The notes below the pieces were generated by a model that was given only the letters and a program-made list of their open reading frames with translations, was not told the origin of the DNA and did no database searches. From Bacteroidales bacterium (lineage in GTDB: Bacteria > Bacteroidota > Bacteroidia > Bacteroidales > DTU049): 64,000 nucleotides of DNA. A program made the translations under genes and the position numbers. Shown piece after piece: positions 53,341-62,986 of this stretch. The stretch spans positions 62,001 to 126,000 of the forward strand of contig JAOAAK010000029.1 in NCBI GenBank assembly GCA_026418905.1, given 5' to 3'. Position 1 is the stretch's first letter, and every line of letters begins with the position of its first letter.

Positions 53341-55476
53341 TTATTCCTCTTCTTTCGCTTGTTCTTCATATGCTTTAAGTAATTGAGCTTGAATTTCAGC
53401 AGGTACTTGCTGGTAATCGCTAAATTTCATTGTATAGGTTGCTTTACCGGAAGTAAGAGAGCTGAGGGCGGTAGAATAGCGAGTCATTTCTGCCAATGGA
53501 ACCCTTGCTCTGATTTTCTGATAATGTCCTTCTCCTTCCATGCCAAGAACAACTCCTCTCCTATTTTGAAGATCGGTCATGACATCGCCCATCCGATCTG
53601 ACGGTACTATAACTTCCACTTCATAAATGGGCTCTAAGATTTTAGGAGCAGCATTTTTAAAAGCTTCCTTGAAAGCATTTCGTCCTGCTAATCGAAATGA
53701 AATTTCATTTGAATCTACAGGATGCATTTTTCCATCGTAAATATAGACAACGATATCTCGAGCATAGGAACCTGTCAACGGTCCTTCTTCCATTTTTTCC
53801 ATTATACCTTTCAAAATGGCAGGCATAAAACGTGCATCAATAGCTCCACCCACAATACAATTATGAAAAACAAGTTTCCCACCCCATGGCAGATTATATT
53901 CTTCCGTTCCACGAATTGGAAATTCTGTTGAATAAGACATGCCTTCCCGATAAGGTTCTATCATCATATGCACTTCGCCGAACTGACCTGCACCACCTGA
54001 TTGTTTCTTATGACGATAGGAAGCTTTCGAAGCTTTAGTAATGGTTTCACGATACGGTATTTTAGGTGGAAGAAATTCTATGGGTATTTTTTCAATGGTT
54101 TCAATGTGCCATCTGGCTGCATTTATATGCATTTCACCCTGTCCCGAAACAATAATTTGTTTAAGTTCCTTCGAATACTCAACCAGAATGGTTGGATCCA
54201 TTTTTCTTAACTTAGCCAAAACTTCACCTAACTTTTCATCGTCCGCAGTATTCTGAGCCTTTACTGCAGTTCTGAATTTGGGATCAGGGTAGGCAATAGG
54301 AGCAATCTTTATTTCTGAACGTTTAGGATGATATAGTGTATCGTTGGTGCCTGTACTCTTAAGCTTTACAGTAGCCACGATGTCACCGGCGACAGCCCTT
54401 TCCACTTTCTCTCGAATCTTTCCTGCAGTTACTAAAATTTGAGAGATCCTTTCCTTCCCACTATTGGATGCATTGATAACATCGACTCCTTCTGTTATTT
54501 CTCCCTGTAGAATCTTGAAAAATGAAATTTCACCTAAATGTTGTTCAATGGTTGTCTTAAATACGAAACCCACGAATGGCTCATCTGCTTTAATAAGCAA
54601 CTCTTTCCCATCTTCTGTTTTGAGAGGTTCTACTTGGTCAGGTGCCGGAAGGTAATTAATAATGAATTCCATTAAAGATGTTGTCCCTATATTCAACTTT
54701 GAACTTCCACATAACAAAGGATAAATATTTCGTTGAATAATGCTTTGCATAAGACCTTCATGAAAATCTTCGGGCGATAAATCACCTTGCTCGAAAAATT
54801 TCTCCATTAAGGATTCGTTACTTTCAGCTGCAGCTTCAATTAGTTGGTTTCTGTAAGCTTCTGCTTTAGTTTTTTCCGAATCAGGTAGGTCCTTTACTTC
54901 AGGTTTTCCTCCACCACTGGGAAAAGTCAAGAGTTTCATGCTTAACACATCAACTAAAGCATTAAACCCATGACCCACTTGTAAAGGATATTGAACTGGG
55001 ATAACTTTGTTTCCGAAAGTATTTTGAAGGTCTTTAACCACTTCTTCAAATTGAGCTTTTTCGTGATCTAGTTGATTAAGAAAAAAAACTACAGGTTTCC
55101 TCATTCGAGTAATGTTTCGCCAGCTTATTTCCGTAGTTACCTCAATTCCGTTCTGAGCATTGATAAGCATGATTGCCACGTCAGATACTGTCAAAGCTGC
55201 TAACACTTCACCAACAAATTCATCAAAACCAGGTGTATCTATAATATTTATTTTTTTCCCACCGTACTGAGCAAAAAGCACAGTTGAAAAAATGGAACTT
55301 TGTTTTTCAATTTCTATTTCACGATAGTCGGATACCGTATTTTTATCTTCGATGGTACCACGTCGGTTAATGACACCTCCCTCAAACAACATACACTCTG
55401 CAAGGGTGGTCTTACCAGATTTTGCTCCACCTACCAGTGCAATGTTTCGAATCTCCTTTGTCTGATATACCTTCAT
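53341..55476 (-). CDS. Elongation factor G-like translational GTPase (FusA2 type)
   Basis: 711 residues with EF-G domain order. The P-loop is GGAKSGKTT, G3 is DTPGFDEF, and G4 is NQLD, not NKxD, as is common in the EF-G-like FusA2 branch. Domain IV and V stretches are KQSGGAGQFGEVHMMIEP, GGAIDARFMPAILKGIMEKM and EPIYEVEVIVPSDRMGDVMTDLQNRRG. This branch is distinct from FusA, which is usually in the str operon with rpsG and tuf. Its role (ribosome recycling, stress or modulation of translocation) is not settled. A TACTTTTG box lies at 55501-55508. Starts the operon with the VOC gene and ahcY. Confidence 0.9.
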   Translation of the reverse strand: MKVYQTKEIRNIALVGGAKSGKTTLAECMLFEGGVINRRGTIEDKNTVSDYREIEIEKQSSIFSTVLFAQYGGKKINIIDTPGFDEFVGEVLAALTVSDVAIMLINAQNGIEVTTEISWRNITRMRKPVVFFLNQLDHEKAQFEEVVKDLQNTFGNKVIPVQYPLQVGHGFNALVDVLSMKLLTFPSGGGKPEVKDLPDSEKTKAEAYRNQLIEAAAESNESLMEKFFEQGDLSPEDFHEGLMQSIIQRNIYPLLCGSSKLNIGTTSLMEFIINYLPAPDQVEPLKTEDGKELLIKADEPFVGFVFKTTIEQHLGEISFFKILQGEITEGVDVINASNSGKERISQILVTAGKIREKVERAVAGDIVATVKLKSTGTNDTLYHPKRSEIKIAPIAYPDPKFRTAVKAQNTADDEKLGEVLAKLRKMDPTILVEYSKELKQIIVSGQGEMHINAARWHIETIEKIPIEFLPPKIPYRETITKASKASYRHKKQSGGAGQFGEVHMMIEPYREGMSYSTEFPIRGTEEYNLPWGGKLVFHNCIVGGAIDARFMPAILKGIMEKMEEGPLTGSYARDIVVYIYDGKMHPVDSNEISFRLAGRNAFKEAFKNAAPKILEPIYEVEVIVPSDRMGDVMTDLQNRRGVVLGMEGEGHYQKIRARVPLAEMTRYSTALSSLTSGKATYTMKFSDYQQVPAEIQAQLLKAYEEQAKEEE

Positions 55477-55500
55477 AACTTGCTGTTATTAAATTTTTTG

Positions 55501-55508
55501 CAAAAGTA
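55501..55508 (-). promoter_or_regulatory. -7 promoter box for the EF-G-like gene
   Basis: TACTTTTG on the minus strand followed by CAAAAAAT, 25 bases before the ATG at 55476. Confidence 0.55.
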
Positions 55509-55539
55509 GCAATTTCTAATTTAAGAAGTTTAAAAAGCA

Positions 55540-56289
55540 TTAAAATATCCATTCTATTTCGTGATGATAAAATAACCTAACAAATCCCCACTGATCGCTC
55601 ACGACGATTTGCCCTTCTTGTGAAACATCTTCAAACTTAGCTCGAAAAATTTCTTTTTTTTCTTTAATTAACAAATCAATCCATTGGTTTTTTTTCCAAA
55701 GCATATCTACATAATTTTCCCTTAGCTCTATAAATTTTCTCTGTGCCCATTTTTGAAAATATTTGCTAAAAAATGTCATGAAAGCGGTTGTTTCTTTACG
55801 AATATCTCTTGCCTTACCGGTAATCAGATAAATCGACGTTGCCTTTTGGACAATTTCAGGAGGAAAAACAAGTTGGTTAATGTTAATACCAACACCAATA
55901 AAAACCCATTTTAAAACCCTTCCTGTATAAAGATTTTCAACTAAAATACCAGAGATTTTTTTATTGCCAACTAAAATATCGTTGGGCCACTTTATACGAA
56001 CATCATTCGCAGAAGTCACCTGTGTAACATATTCCCAAACCGATAAAGAAATCATGTGGTGTAACGAAAAAATAGGAAACTTAATTTCACCATTTAAAGG
56101 TATGCAAATGGTAAACAAAAGATTTTTATCCTTTTCTGAGAACCATTGATGATCTCCTTGTCCTCTTCCCCTTGTTTGAAAACCGGCTTGAATTACTGTG
56201 ATGATCTCAGGATTAAAATGTTGTACGTGTTTCCATGCATAATCATTGGTAGATTCAAGTTCATCAAAATACCAAATATCATAAATCAT
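55540..56289 (-). CDS. birA: Biotin-[acetyl-CoA-carboxylase] ligase (single-domain BirA)
   Basis: 249 residues. BPL motifs are WYFDELESTNDYAW, TRGRGQGDHQWFSEKDKNLLFTICIPL (biotinyl-AMP loop), IKWPNDILVGNKKISGILVEN (catalytic Lys) and WVFIGVGININQ. The N-terminal DNA-binding domain of E. coli BirA is absent, so this enzyme only attaches biotin, for example to acetyl-CoA carboxylase carrier protein, and does not repress transcription. It overlaps the DUF2007 gene by 11 bases. Confidence 0.93.
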   Translation of the reverse strand: MIYDIWYFDELESTNDYAWKHVQHFNPEIITVIQAGFQTRGRGQGDHQWFSEKDKNLLFTICIPLNGEIKFPIFSLHHMISLSVWEYVTQVTSANDVRIKWPNDILVGNKKISGILVENLYTGRVLKWVFIGVGININQLVFPPEIVQKATSIYLITGKARDIRKETTAFMTFFSKYFQKWAQRKFIELRENYVDMLWKKNQWIDLLIKEKKEIFRAKFEDVSQEGQIVVSDQWGFVRLFYHHEIEWIF

Positions 56290-56533
56290 CTAACGATGAA
56301 TTTACAGATTTATTGGGATCAAGATACTCTTGCAAAAGTTGTTGAGCCACTTCCAAATCCTGGTTTTTCACCCATACTTTTATTCCCCCGATGGCTTGAG
56401 AATAAAAAGGCTGGATGGTGATAGTATTATAATCCTGAACAACATGAGGAATTTCATAAGCCTCTAGTTTGGCAATAAAAAGCAAAGCTTCGTGATAATA
56501 TGAAAAAACGTGTAACAATTTCCAATCTTCCAT
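56279..56533 (-). CDS. DUF2007 small protein
   Basis: 84 residues: WKLLHVFSYYHEALLFIAKLEAYEIPHVVQDYNTI, then GGIKVWVKNQDLEVAQQLLQEY, the pattern of DUF2007 (sometimes called a putative signal-transducing protein). It folds like a small ACT-type domain in known members; the role is unknown. Promoter box TATGTTTG at 56541-56548. Its 3' end overlaps birA by 11 bases. Confidence 0.82.
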   Translation of the reverse strand: MEDWKLLHVFSYYHEALLFIAKLEAYEIPHVVQDYNTITIQPFYSQAIGGIKVWVKNQDLEVAQQLLQEYLDPNKSVNSSLDDL

Positions 56534-56540
56534 TACTGTG

Positions 56541-56548
56541 CAAACATA
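56541..56548 (-). promoter_or_regulatory. -7 promoter box abutting the DUF2007 start
   Basis: TATGTTTG on the minus strand ends 7 bases before the ATG at 56533, so the message should be leaderless or nearly so. Confidence 0.55.
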
Positions 56549-56568
56549 ATTTTTTTACAGAAATTATA

Positions 56569-56640
56569 TGACAGACATGACTTTTTTGTCAGCTTTTGTG
56601 GAAAAAATGACAGCAGTTCTAATTTGGCATAAAACATGAA
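56569..56640 (+). promoter_or_regulatory. groESL control region: TGACAG/TGTCAG repeats and -24-like element
   Basis: TGACAG at 56569-56574 and 56608-56613 flank TGTCAG at 56587-56592. A perfect palindrome TGACTTTTTTGTCA spans 56578-56591. Downstream, TTTGGCAT (56623-56630) looks like a sigma-54 -24 element, with a poor -12 match (ATGA, no GC). CTAATTTG at 56619-56626 is one base from TAnnTTTG. The repeats look like operator or activator sites for heat-shock control. Confidence 0.5.
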
Positions 56641-56663
56641 AAGGAAGGGCAAAAATTTAGACT

Positions 56664-56942
56664 ATGGGCGAAATAAAGATTAAACCATTGGCAGATCGGG
56701 TTGTTATTAAACCTGAACCAGCAGAATCAAGAACAAGTAGTGGAATTATTATTCCCGACACAGCAAAAGAAAAACCTCAGAGAGGAAAAGTTGTGGCTGT
56801 TGGAATAGGAAAAAAAGATGAACCTCTATCAGTAAAGGTGGGCGACATGGTTCTTTATAGTAAGTACGCAGGTACTGAGATTACCATTGATGGGGAAGAT
56901 TACCTCATTATGAAAGAATCCGACATTTTAGCAATTATTTAA
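56664..56942 (+). CDS. groS: Co-chaperonin GroES
   Basis: 92 residues, with [42 protein letters not shown], the mobile loop region, and [30 protein letters not shown]. It caps the GroEL cage. It is followed by groL after 26 bases and preceded by an unusual repeat-rich control region. Confidence 0.98.
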   Translation: MGEIKIKPLADRVVIKPEPAESRTSSGIIIPDTAKEKPQRGKVVAVGIGKKDEPLSVKVGDMVLYSKYAGTEITIDGEDYLIMKESDILAII

Positions 56943-56953
56943 AAAACAAATAA

Positions 56954-58597
<1,644 letters not shown>

Positions 58598-58603
58598 AAT
58601 CTC

Positions 58604-58627
58604 AAGCCGCCTTAAGGCGGCTTTTTT
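58604..58627 (+). terminator. Intrinsic terminator after groL
   Basis: AAGCCGCC, TTAA, GGCGGCTT (8-bp stem), followed by a T run. The last T is also the first base of the promoter box TATTTTTG of the next gene. Confidence 0.85.
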
Positions 58628-58634
58628 ATTTTTG
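58627..58634 (+). promoter_or_regulatory. -7 promoter box abutting the hydrolase start
   Basis: TATTTTTG ends 4 bases before the ATG at 58639 and follows directly on the groL terminator. Transcription would start at about the start codon. Confidence 0.6.
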
Positions 58635-58638
58635 CAGT

Positions 58639-59466
58639 ATGAAACTTTATTGTATTTCTCGAGGAAATCCTCAAAATCCAGCATTAATACTTCTTCATGG
58701 TTTATTGGGAATGTCGGATTTTTGGATCCCACTAATAAACAAGTGGGAAAAAAATTTTTTTGTTTTAGCTCCTGATCTTCGCAATCACGGGCGAAGTCCC
58801 CATGTTGACAATTCTTCTTATGAAGCAATGGTTGACGATATAGTTGAGCTTTTTTCATCTAACAAAATTCCATCGGCTCATGTGATTGGGCATAGCATGG
58901 GAGGTAAAGTAGCTATGGTATTAGCCTTTAAATATCCTTCACTGCTTGATTCTCTTGTCGTTGTAGATATGGCTCCTGTAAAATACGAGGAACTTAGTCA
59001 AGAGTTTAAAAAAATTTTTTACATCGTAAACCATTTCGCTCCACAGCATTATCCAAATTTGACTGAAATTTATCAAACTTTTGTCTTGCAAGGTATAGAA
59101 GAAAAGTATGTTCAATTACTACTTAAGAACATAAGGAAAAACCCCATTACTAGCCGTTTTGAGTGGAAATTTAACCTTTCATCTTTGCTTTCATTTGAAA
59201 AAGAATTCTCTGATTTTCCAATTCCTGTCACACAATCTTCTGTTCCTACCTTATTCATAAGAGGTTCATTGTCTTCCTATTTAACTGAAAACCACGTTCC
59301 TATTATTCATCAATATTTTCCTCAAAATCAGATTGTAACTATTCCCAATGCAGGCCATTGGGTTCACGTCGATCAGCCAGATCTTTTTTTTAATATTTGT
59401 AATCATTTTCTAATAAAGGTCATTCAAAAAAAATATCCAAAACATTATCCCTATGTCATGGATTGA
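58639..59466 (+). CDS. Alpha/beta hydrolase (YbfF-like)
   Basis: 275 residues. The oxyanion region is ILLHGLLGMSDFW, and RNHGRSPH follows. The nucleophile elbow is GHSMGGKVAM (Ser about 92). The acid and His are near the end (IPNAGHWVHVDQPDLF). The sequence fits esterases of the YbfF type, which act on short acyl esters or acyl-CoA; the physiological substrate is unknown. Its 3' end overlaps tatD by 14 bases, so it starts the hydrolase-tatD-ansA operon. Confidence 0.88.
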   Translation: MKLYCISRGNPQNPALILLHGLLGMSDFWIPLINKWEKNFFVLAPDLRNHGRSPHVDNSSYEAMVDDIVELFSSNKIPSAHVIGHSMGGKVAMVLAFKYPSLLDSLVVVDMAPVKYEELSQEFKKIFYIVNHFAPQHYPNLTEIYQTFVLQGIEEKYVQLLLKNIRKNPITSRFEWKFNLSSLLSFEKEFSDFPIPVTQSSVPTLFIRGSLSSYLTENHVPIIHQYFPQNQIVTIPNAGHWVHVDQPDLFFNICNHFLIKVIQKKYPKHYPYVMD

Positions 59467-60223
59467 CACACATGCTCATCTTTACTTAAAAGAATTCAAC
59501 CATGATTTTTACCATGTCGTTGAGCGAGCAAAATTGAATGATGTTGAAAAAGTAATTCTACCCGACTTGGATAGCACCGAAAGAGAAAAGATGATCAATG
59601 TTTTTAGAACTGATCCTCACTTTTTTTCTTTTATGTTAGGGATACATCCAACCTCCGTCAAAAGTAATTATCGTGAGGAGATTCTTAAATTGGAAGAATC
59701 CTTTAATAATTATCCAAATCCATGCGGCATTGGCGAAATTGGTATTGATCTTTACTGGGATATTACATACAAAAAAGAGCAAATTGAAGTTTTCGAATAT
59801 CAATTGCATCTTGCTCAAAAGTTTAATCTACCAGTGAGTATACATCAACGTAATTCGATCGAACTCGTACTCGATATTCTTCAACATTTCAATGGGAAAA
59901 TCACTGGGATTTTACACTGTTTTAGTGGGAACGTTGAACAAGCAAAAAAAGCCGTTAATATAGGTTTTTATTTAGGAATTGGTGGTGTTGTTACTTACAA
60001 AAATAGTCAAATAGCTGAAGTGGTAAAAAACGTAGGATTATCTGCTCTTGTTCTAGAAACAGACGCCCCTTATCTTTCTCCCGCTCCGCTTCGAGGAAAA
60101 AGAAACGAACCTGCCTTTTTACCTATCATAGCCGAAAAAATTTCCTCCCTTACTGGCCATTCCATCGAAGAAGTTGCTAGAATTACATATCAAAATAGCA
60201 AAAAATTATTTTATTATGAATAG
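59453..60223 (+). CDS. tatD: TatD-family metal-dependent deoxyribonuclease
   Basis: 256 residues. Metal ligands and motifs are WIDTHAHLYL (HxH), GIHPTSVK, GIGEIGIDLYWD (Glu), LPVSIHQRN (His), ILHCFSGNVEQA (His) and VLETDAPYLSP (Asp). It is a cytosolic nuclease acting on DNA 3' ends, linked to DNA repair and breakdown. Its start overlaps the hydrolase gene by 14 bases and its stop overlaps the ansA start by 8 bases. Confidence 0.94.
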   Translation: MSWIDTHAHLYLKEFNHDFYHVVERAKLNDVEKVILPDLDSTEREKMINVFRTDPHFFSFMLGIHPTSVKSNYREEILKLEESFNNYPNPCGIGEIGIDLYWDITYKKEQIEVFEYQLHLAQKFNLPVSIHQRNSIELVLDILQHFNGKITGILHCFSGNVEQAKKAVNIGFYLGIGGVVTYKNSQIAEVVKNVGLSALVLETDAPYLSPAPLRGKRNEPAFLPIIAEKISSLTGHSIEEVARITYQNSKKLFYYE

Positions 60224-61253
60224 AAGATCTGTTTTGATTATTTATACGGGTGGAACTATCGGAATGGTAAAAAATCCACGAGATGGTTCATTAAAACCTC
60301 TTGACTTCGATAAATTTTATGTTCATATGCCAGTACTTGAAAACTATCCCATTGATATTTCATTTATCTCCTTGCCGAAAGTGATTGACTCATCAGACAT
60401 GAACCCTGATTTTTGGAGAGAAATAGGACAACTCCTTTATGATCATTATGAACAATATGATGGCTTTGTAATTTTACACGGTTCAGACACGATGGCTTAT
60501 ACTGCCTCAGCTTTGAGTTTCATGCTGGAAAATTTAAATAAACCTGTCATTTTAACTGGTTCACAACTTCCCATTGGCATGATTCGCAGTGACGCACGTG
60601 AAAACCTTATCAATTCCATCGAAATAGCTGCCACCTATGAAGACGATACACCTGTGGTTCCTGAAGTTGCCATTTGCTTCGAAAACAAGCTTTTTCGAGG
60701 AAACCGCACGGCCAAAATTAATGCGGAAAATTTCGATGCTTTCTTATCTCCTAATTATCCATTACTAGCTGAAATCGGTGTACATATCAAATTCAACAAA
60801 ACTGCCATAGCTAAACCCTCGTTTAAAAAACTCAAACTCTTAGATAGATTTAAGGAACGCGTAGGAGTTCTGAAACTTTTTCCAGGCATGTCGCTTAACT
60901 ACGCCCAAAGCTTACTCTTACATCAAGAATTAGATATCATTATACTTGAAAGTTATGGCTCAGGCAATGCTCCAACCAACCCAGATTTTTTAACTCTTCT
61001 TAAGGAAGCTATACTTCATGGTAAAATAATATTTAACGTCACTCAATGTAAAGGAGGTTCTGTTCTAATGGGAAAATACGAAGCCAGCAAACAATTGCTT
61101 GATTTGGGAGTAATTTCTGGTTATGACATTACACTCGAAGCAGCCATTACCAAATCTATGTTTCTGCTTGGAAATCTGGAAAACAAAGACAAAATTAAAG
61201 AACTATTAAACAAAAATTTACGAGGTGAAATTACTCCTGCACCAGAAAATTAA
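60216..61253 (+). CDS. ansA: Type I L-asparaginase
   Basis: 345 residues from the ATG at 60216 (a longer frame from 60174 only overlaps tatD). The first catalytic Thr is in IIYTGGTIGM (Thr14). The second motif reads LHGSDTMAYTASALSFML, with Ser where E. coli AnsA has Thr. RENLINSIEIA and the allosteric C-terminal region of type I enzymes are present, and there is no signal peptide. It hydrolyses asparagine to aspartate and ammonia in the cytosol. It shares its fold with GatD elsewhere in this window but lacks the N-terminal GatD domain. Stop overlaps the ECF sigma stop by 4 bases. Confidence 0.93.
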   Translation: MNRRSVLIIYTGGTIGMVKNPRDGSLKPLDFDKFYVHMPVLENYPIDISFISLPKVIDSSDMNPDFWREIGQLLYDHYEQYDGFVILHGSDTMAYTASALSFMLENLNKPVILTGSQLPIGMIRSDARENLINSIEIAATYEDDTPVVPEVAICFENKLFRGNRTAKINAENFDAFLSPNYPLLAEIGVHIKFNKTAIAKPSFKKLKLLDRFKERVGVLKLFPGMSLNYAQSLLLHQELDIIILESYGSGNAPTNPDFLTLLKEAILHGKIIFNVTQCKGGSVLMGKYEASKQLLDLGVISGYDITLEAAITKSMFLLGNLENKDKIKELLNKNLRGEITPAPEN

Positions 61254-61855
61254 ATGTTTTTATTTTTTAAAATTTGATATAATAACTCTCTGGCTCTGAA
61301 CAATTTAGCTTTGACAGTTCCAATAGGAATATTTAAATATTCAGCTATTTCCTCATAGCTCAATTCGTTGTAAAAACGAAGTTCAATGATTTCGCGATAA
61401 TCTGGTTTAAGTTGTTCTAAAATTTTCTTTACTAACTTCTTCCTTTGTTTTTTTATAAAAAGTTCTTCCGGGTTCGGGCAAGTATCTTTTAAAGTATGAC
61501 GAATGAACATTTGTTCTTCATCTTCTTTCTCTTCATCGAGTGATGTGTAATAAAATTTTTTTCTTCGTATGTAATCGATAGCATTATTGGAAGCTATCTT
61601 ATAGAGCCAAGTACTGAAAGCATACTGAGTGGAATATTGACGTAGATAACGAAAAGCTTTACCAAATGCTTCTATAGTTAAGTCATAAGCATCATTGTGA
61701 TCCCCCGTCATTTTATACATTAAATAATATACGGAATCCTTATATAAACTTAAAAGCTCTGCATATGCTGCCTGATCGTTGTCTTTTAAAGCACGTTCTA
61801 TTAATTTTAGATCTCGTTTTGCTTTTTCCGTCAAATGATCATGTTCTAGCTCCAT
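61250..61855 (-). CDS. ECF-type RNA polymerase sigma factor
   Basis: 201 residues. Region 2 has YKDSVYYLMYKMTGDHNDAYDLTIEAFGKAFRYLRQYSTQYAFSTWLYKIASNNAIDYIRRKK. Region 4 has LKPDYREIIELRFYNELSYEEIAEYLNIPIGTVKAKLFRARELL. Region 3 is absent, as expected of the RpoE/ECF family. Target genes cannot be told, and no anti-sigma factor gene is adjacent. Its start overlaps the glycosyltransferase end by 10 bases, so the two are one transcript. Confidence 0.93.
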   Translation of the reverse strand: MELEHDHLTEKAKRDLKLIERALKDNDQAAYAELLSLYKDSVYYLMYKMTGDHNDAYDLTIEAFGKAFRYLRQYSTQYAFSTWLYKIASNNAIDYIRRKKFYYTSLDEEKEDEEQMFIRHTLKDTCPNPEELFIKKQRKKLVKKILEQLKPDYREIIELRFYNELSYEEIAEYLNIPIGTVKAKLFRARELLYQILKNKNI

Positions 61856-62955
61856 TGATGTAAAAATTTTTTCCTATTTATATAAGGCAGCCAAAGTATC
61901 AAAATAAGGAAAATTTCCAAAAAAGGTATAGCATAAGTATAAGGCTTTTCTTTCCATTTTTTTGCAATCAAACCATATACCACACTTTGAAAAAGTATTT
62001 TAGCAGTCACCAAACATGCTGTAAACACCAAGAGAACTTTATCCTCATCAAAAAAAATAAAAATGAATATTACCGAAAAAATAAAAAAAAATAATTGCAA
62101 AATCGTATATAAACCAGAAAATAGAGTGGCTTTTAAATTATAGAAATCGCTCGTTGTAAAATGCCGGCTTTTTTTAAGAAACCATTTCTTCCAGGAAGAA
62201 GGTGAAGTAGAATAGACAAATCCTTCTGGATCTGTGCATATAGCCGTATTATTTCGCCTTGCAACTTGTTGAATAAACAAATCATCGTCTCCAGAAGCTA
62301 TATGAAGGTGCCGACTAAAACCATGATGCTTAAAAAAAAGAGAACGAGTATAAGAGAGATTTCTGCCTATTCCCATGTATGGAAGACCTATTTTTGCAGC
62401 TGAAAGATATAATAATGCTATTTGAAAAGCATCAAAACGAACAAACATGTTCAGCAAATTCTTTTTTCTTTCATAAAGACCTACTCCTAGTATAATCTCT
62501 TTATTGCCTTCATTTGACAACATCATTTTTTCAATCCACCTCGAAGAAGCAGGTTTACAATCAATGTCCGATAGCAAAATACGTTCGTAAGTTGCTTCTT
62601 TTATTCCAACTGAAAGAGCAAACTTTTTACCGGGATAAATCTTATTACCATGGGTCAAATTCACCACTTTCAAATGAGGAAAGCGATGCTTCATCCACAT
62701 TAATCTTTCTGCAGTAGCATCTGTGCTGTGGTCATTTACTACAACCACTTCATATTGAGGGTATTCTTGTTTCAGAAACGGAAAAAGGCTTTCTTCGATA
62801 TGACTTTCTACATTCTGAACACAAATAATTACTGATACAGGTGGCATTGACTCAGCCTGGTTAGTTCTTGATTTATGGAAAAGTAACAATAAAAAAAGAA
62901 CGTAATAAATTAATAGTAGAAAAAATACCACTCCTAAAATATATATTGCAAACAT
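61846..62955 (-). CDS. Membrane glycosyltransferase, family 2
   Basis: 369 residues from the ATG at 62955. A longer frame starts with TTG at 62973, but that would lie inside the promoter box at 62971-62978. An N-terminal span (about 1-25) precedes the GT2 domain: PPVSVIICVQNVESHIEESL, VVVNDHSTDATAERL, the metal-binding ILLSDIDCKPASSRW, SGDDDLFIQQVAR (acceptor Asp), and a KKWFLKKSRHF stretch in the place of QxxRW. Three further spans end the protein. It would transfer a sugar from a nucleotide donor at the inner membrane; acceptor unknown. Confidence 0.88.
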   Translation of the reverse strand: MFAIYILGVVFFLLLIYYVLFLLLLFHKSRTNQAESMPPVSVIICVQNVESHIEESLFPFLKQEYPQYEVVVVNDHSTDATAERLMWMKHRFPHLKVVNLTHGNKIYPGKKFALSVGIKEATYERILLSDIDCKPASSRWIEKMMLSNEGNKEIILGVGLYERKKNLLNMFVRFDAFQIALLYLSAAKIGLPYMGIGRNLSYTRSLFFKHHGFSRHLHIASGDDDLFIQQVARRNNTAICTDPEGFVYSTSPSSWKKWFLKKSRHFTTSDFYNLKATLFSGLYTILQLFFFIFSVIFIFIFFDEDKVLLVFTACLVTAKILFQSVVYGLIAKKWKEKPYTYAIPFLEIFLILILWLPYINRKKFLHQWS

Positions 62956-62970
62956 TGCAAAGATTCTTCG

Positions 62971-62978
62971 CAAAAGTA
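62971..62978 (-). promoter_or_regulatory. -7 promoter box for the glycosyltransferase
   Basis: TACTTTTG on the minus strand, 15 bases before the ATG at 62955, in the 31-base gap after the rho stop. Confidence 0.6.
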
Positions 62979-62986
62979 AATCAATT

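Noticed and set aside
56569-56640. CIRCE/HrcA operator ahead of groES
   Set aside because: The TTAGCACTC-type inverted repeat is not present; a different repeat is.
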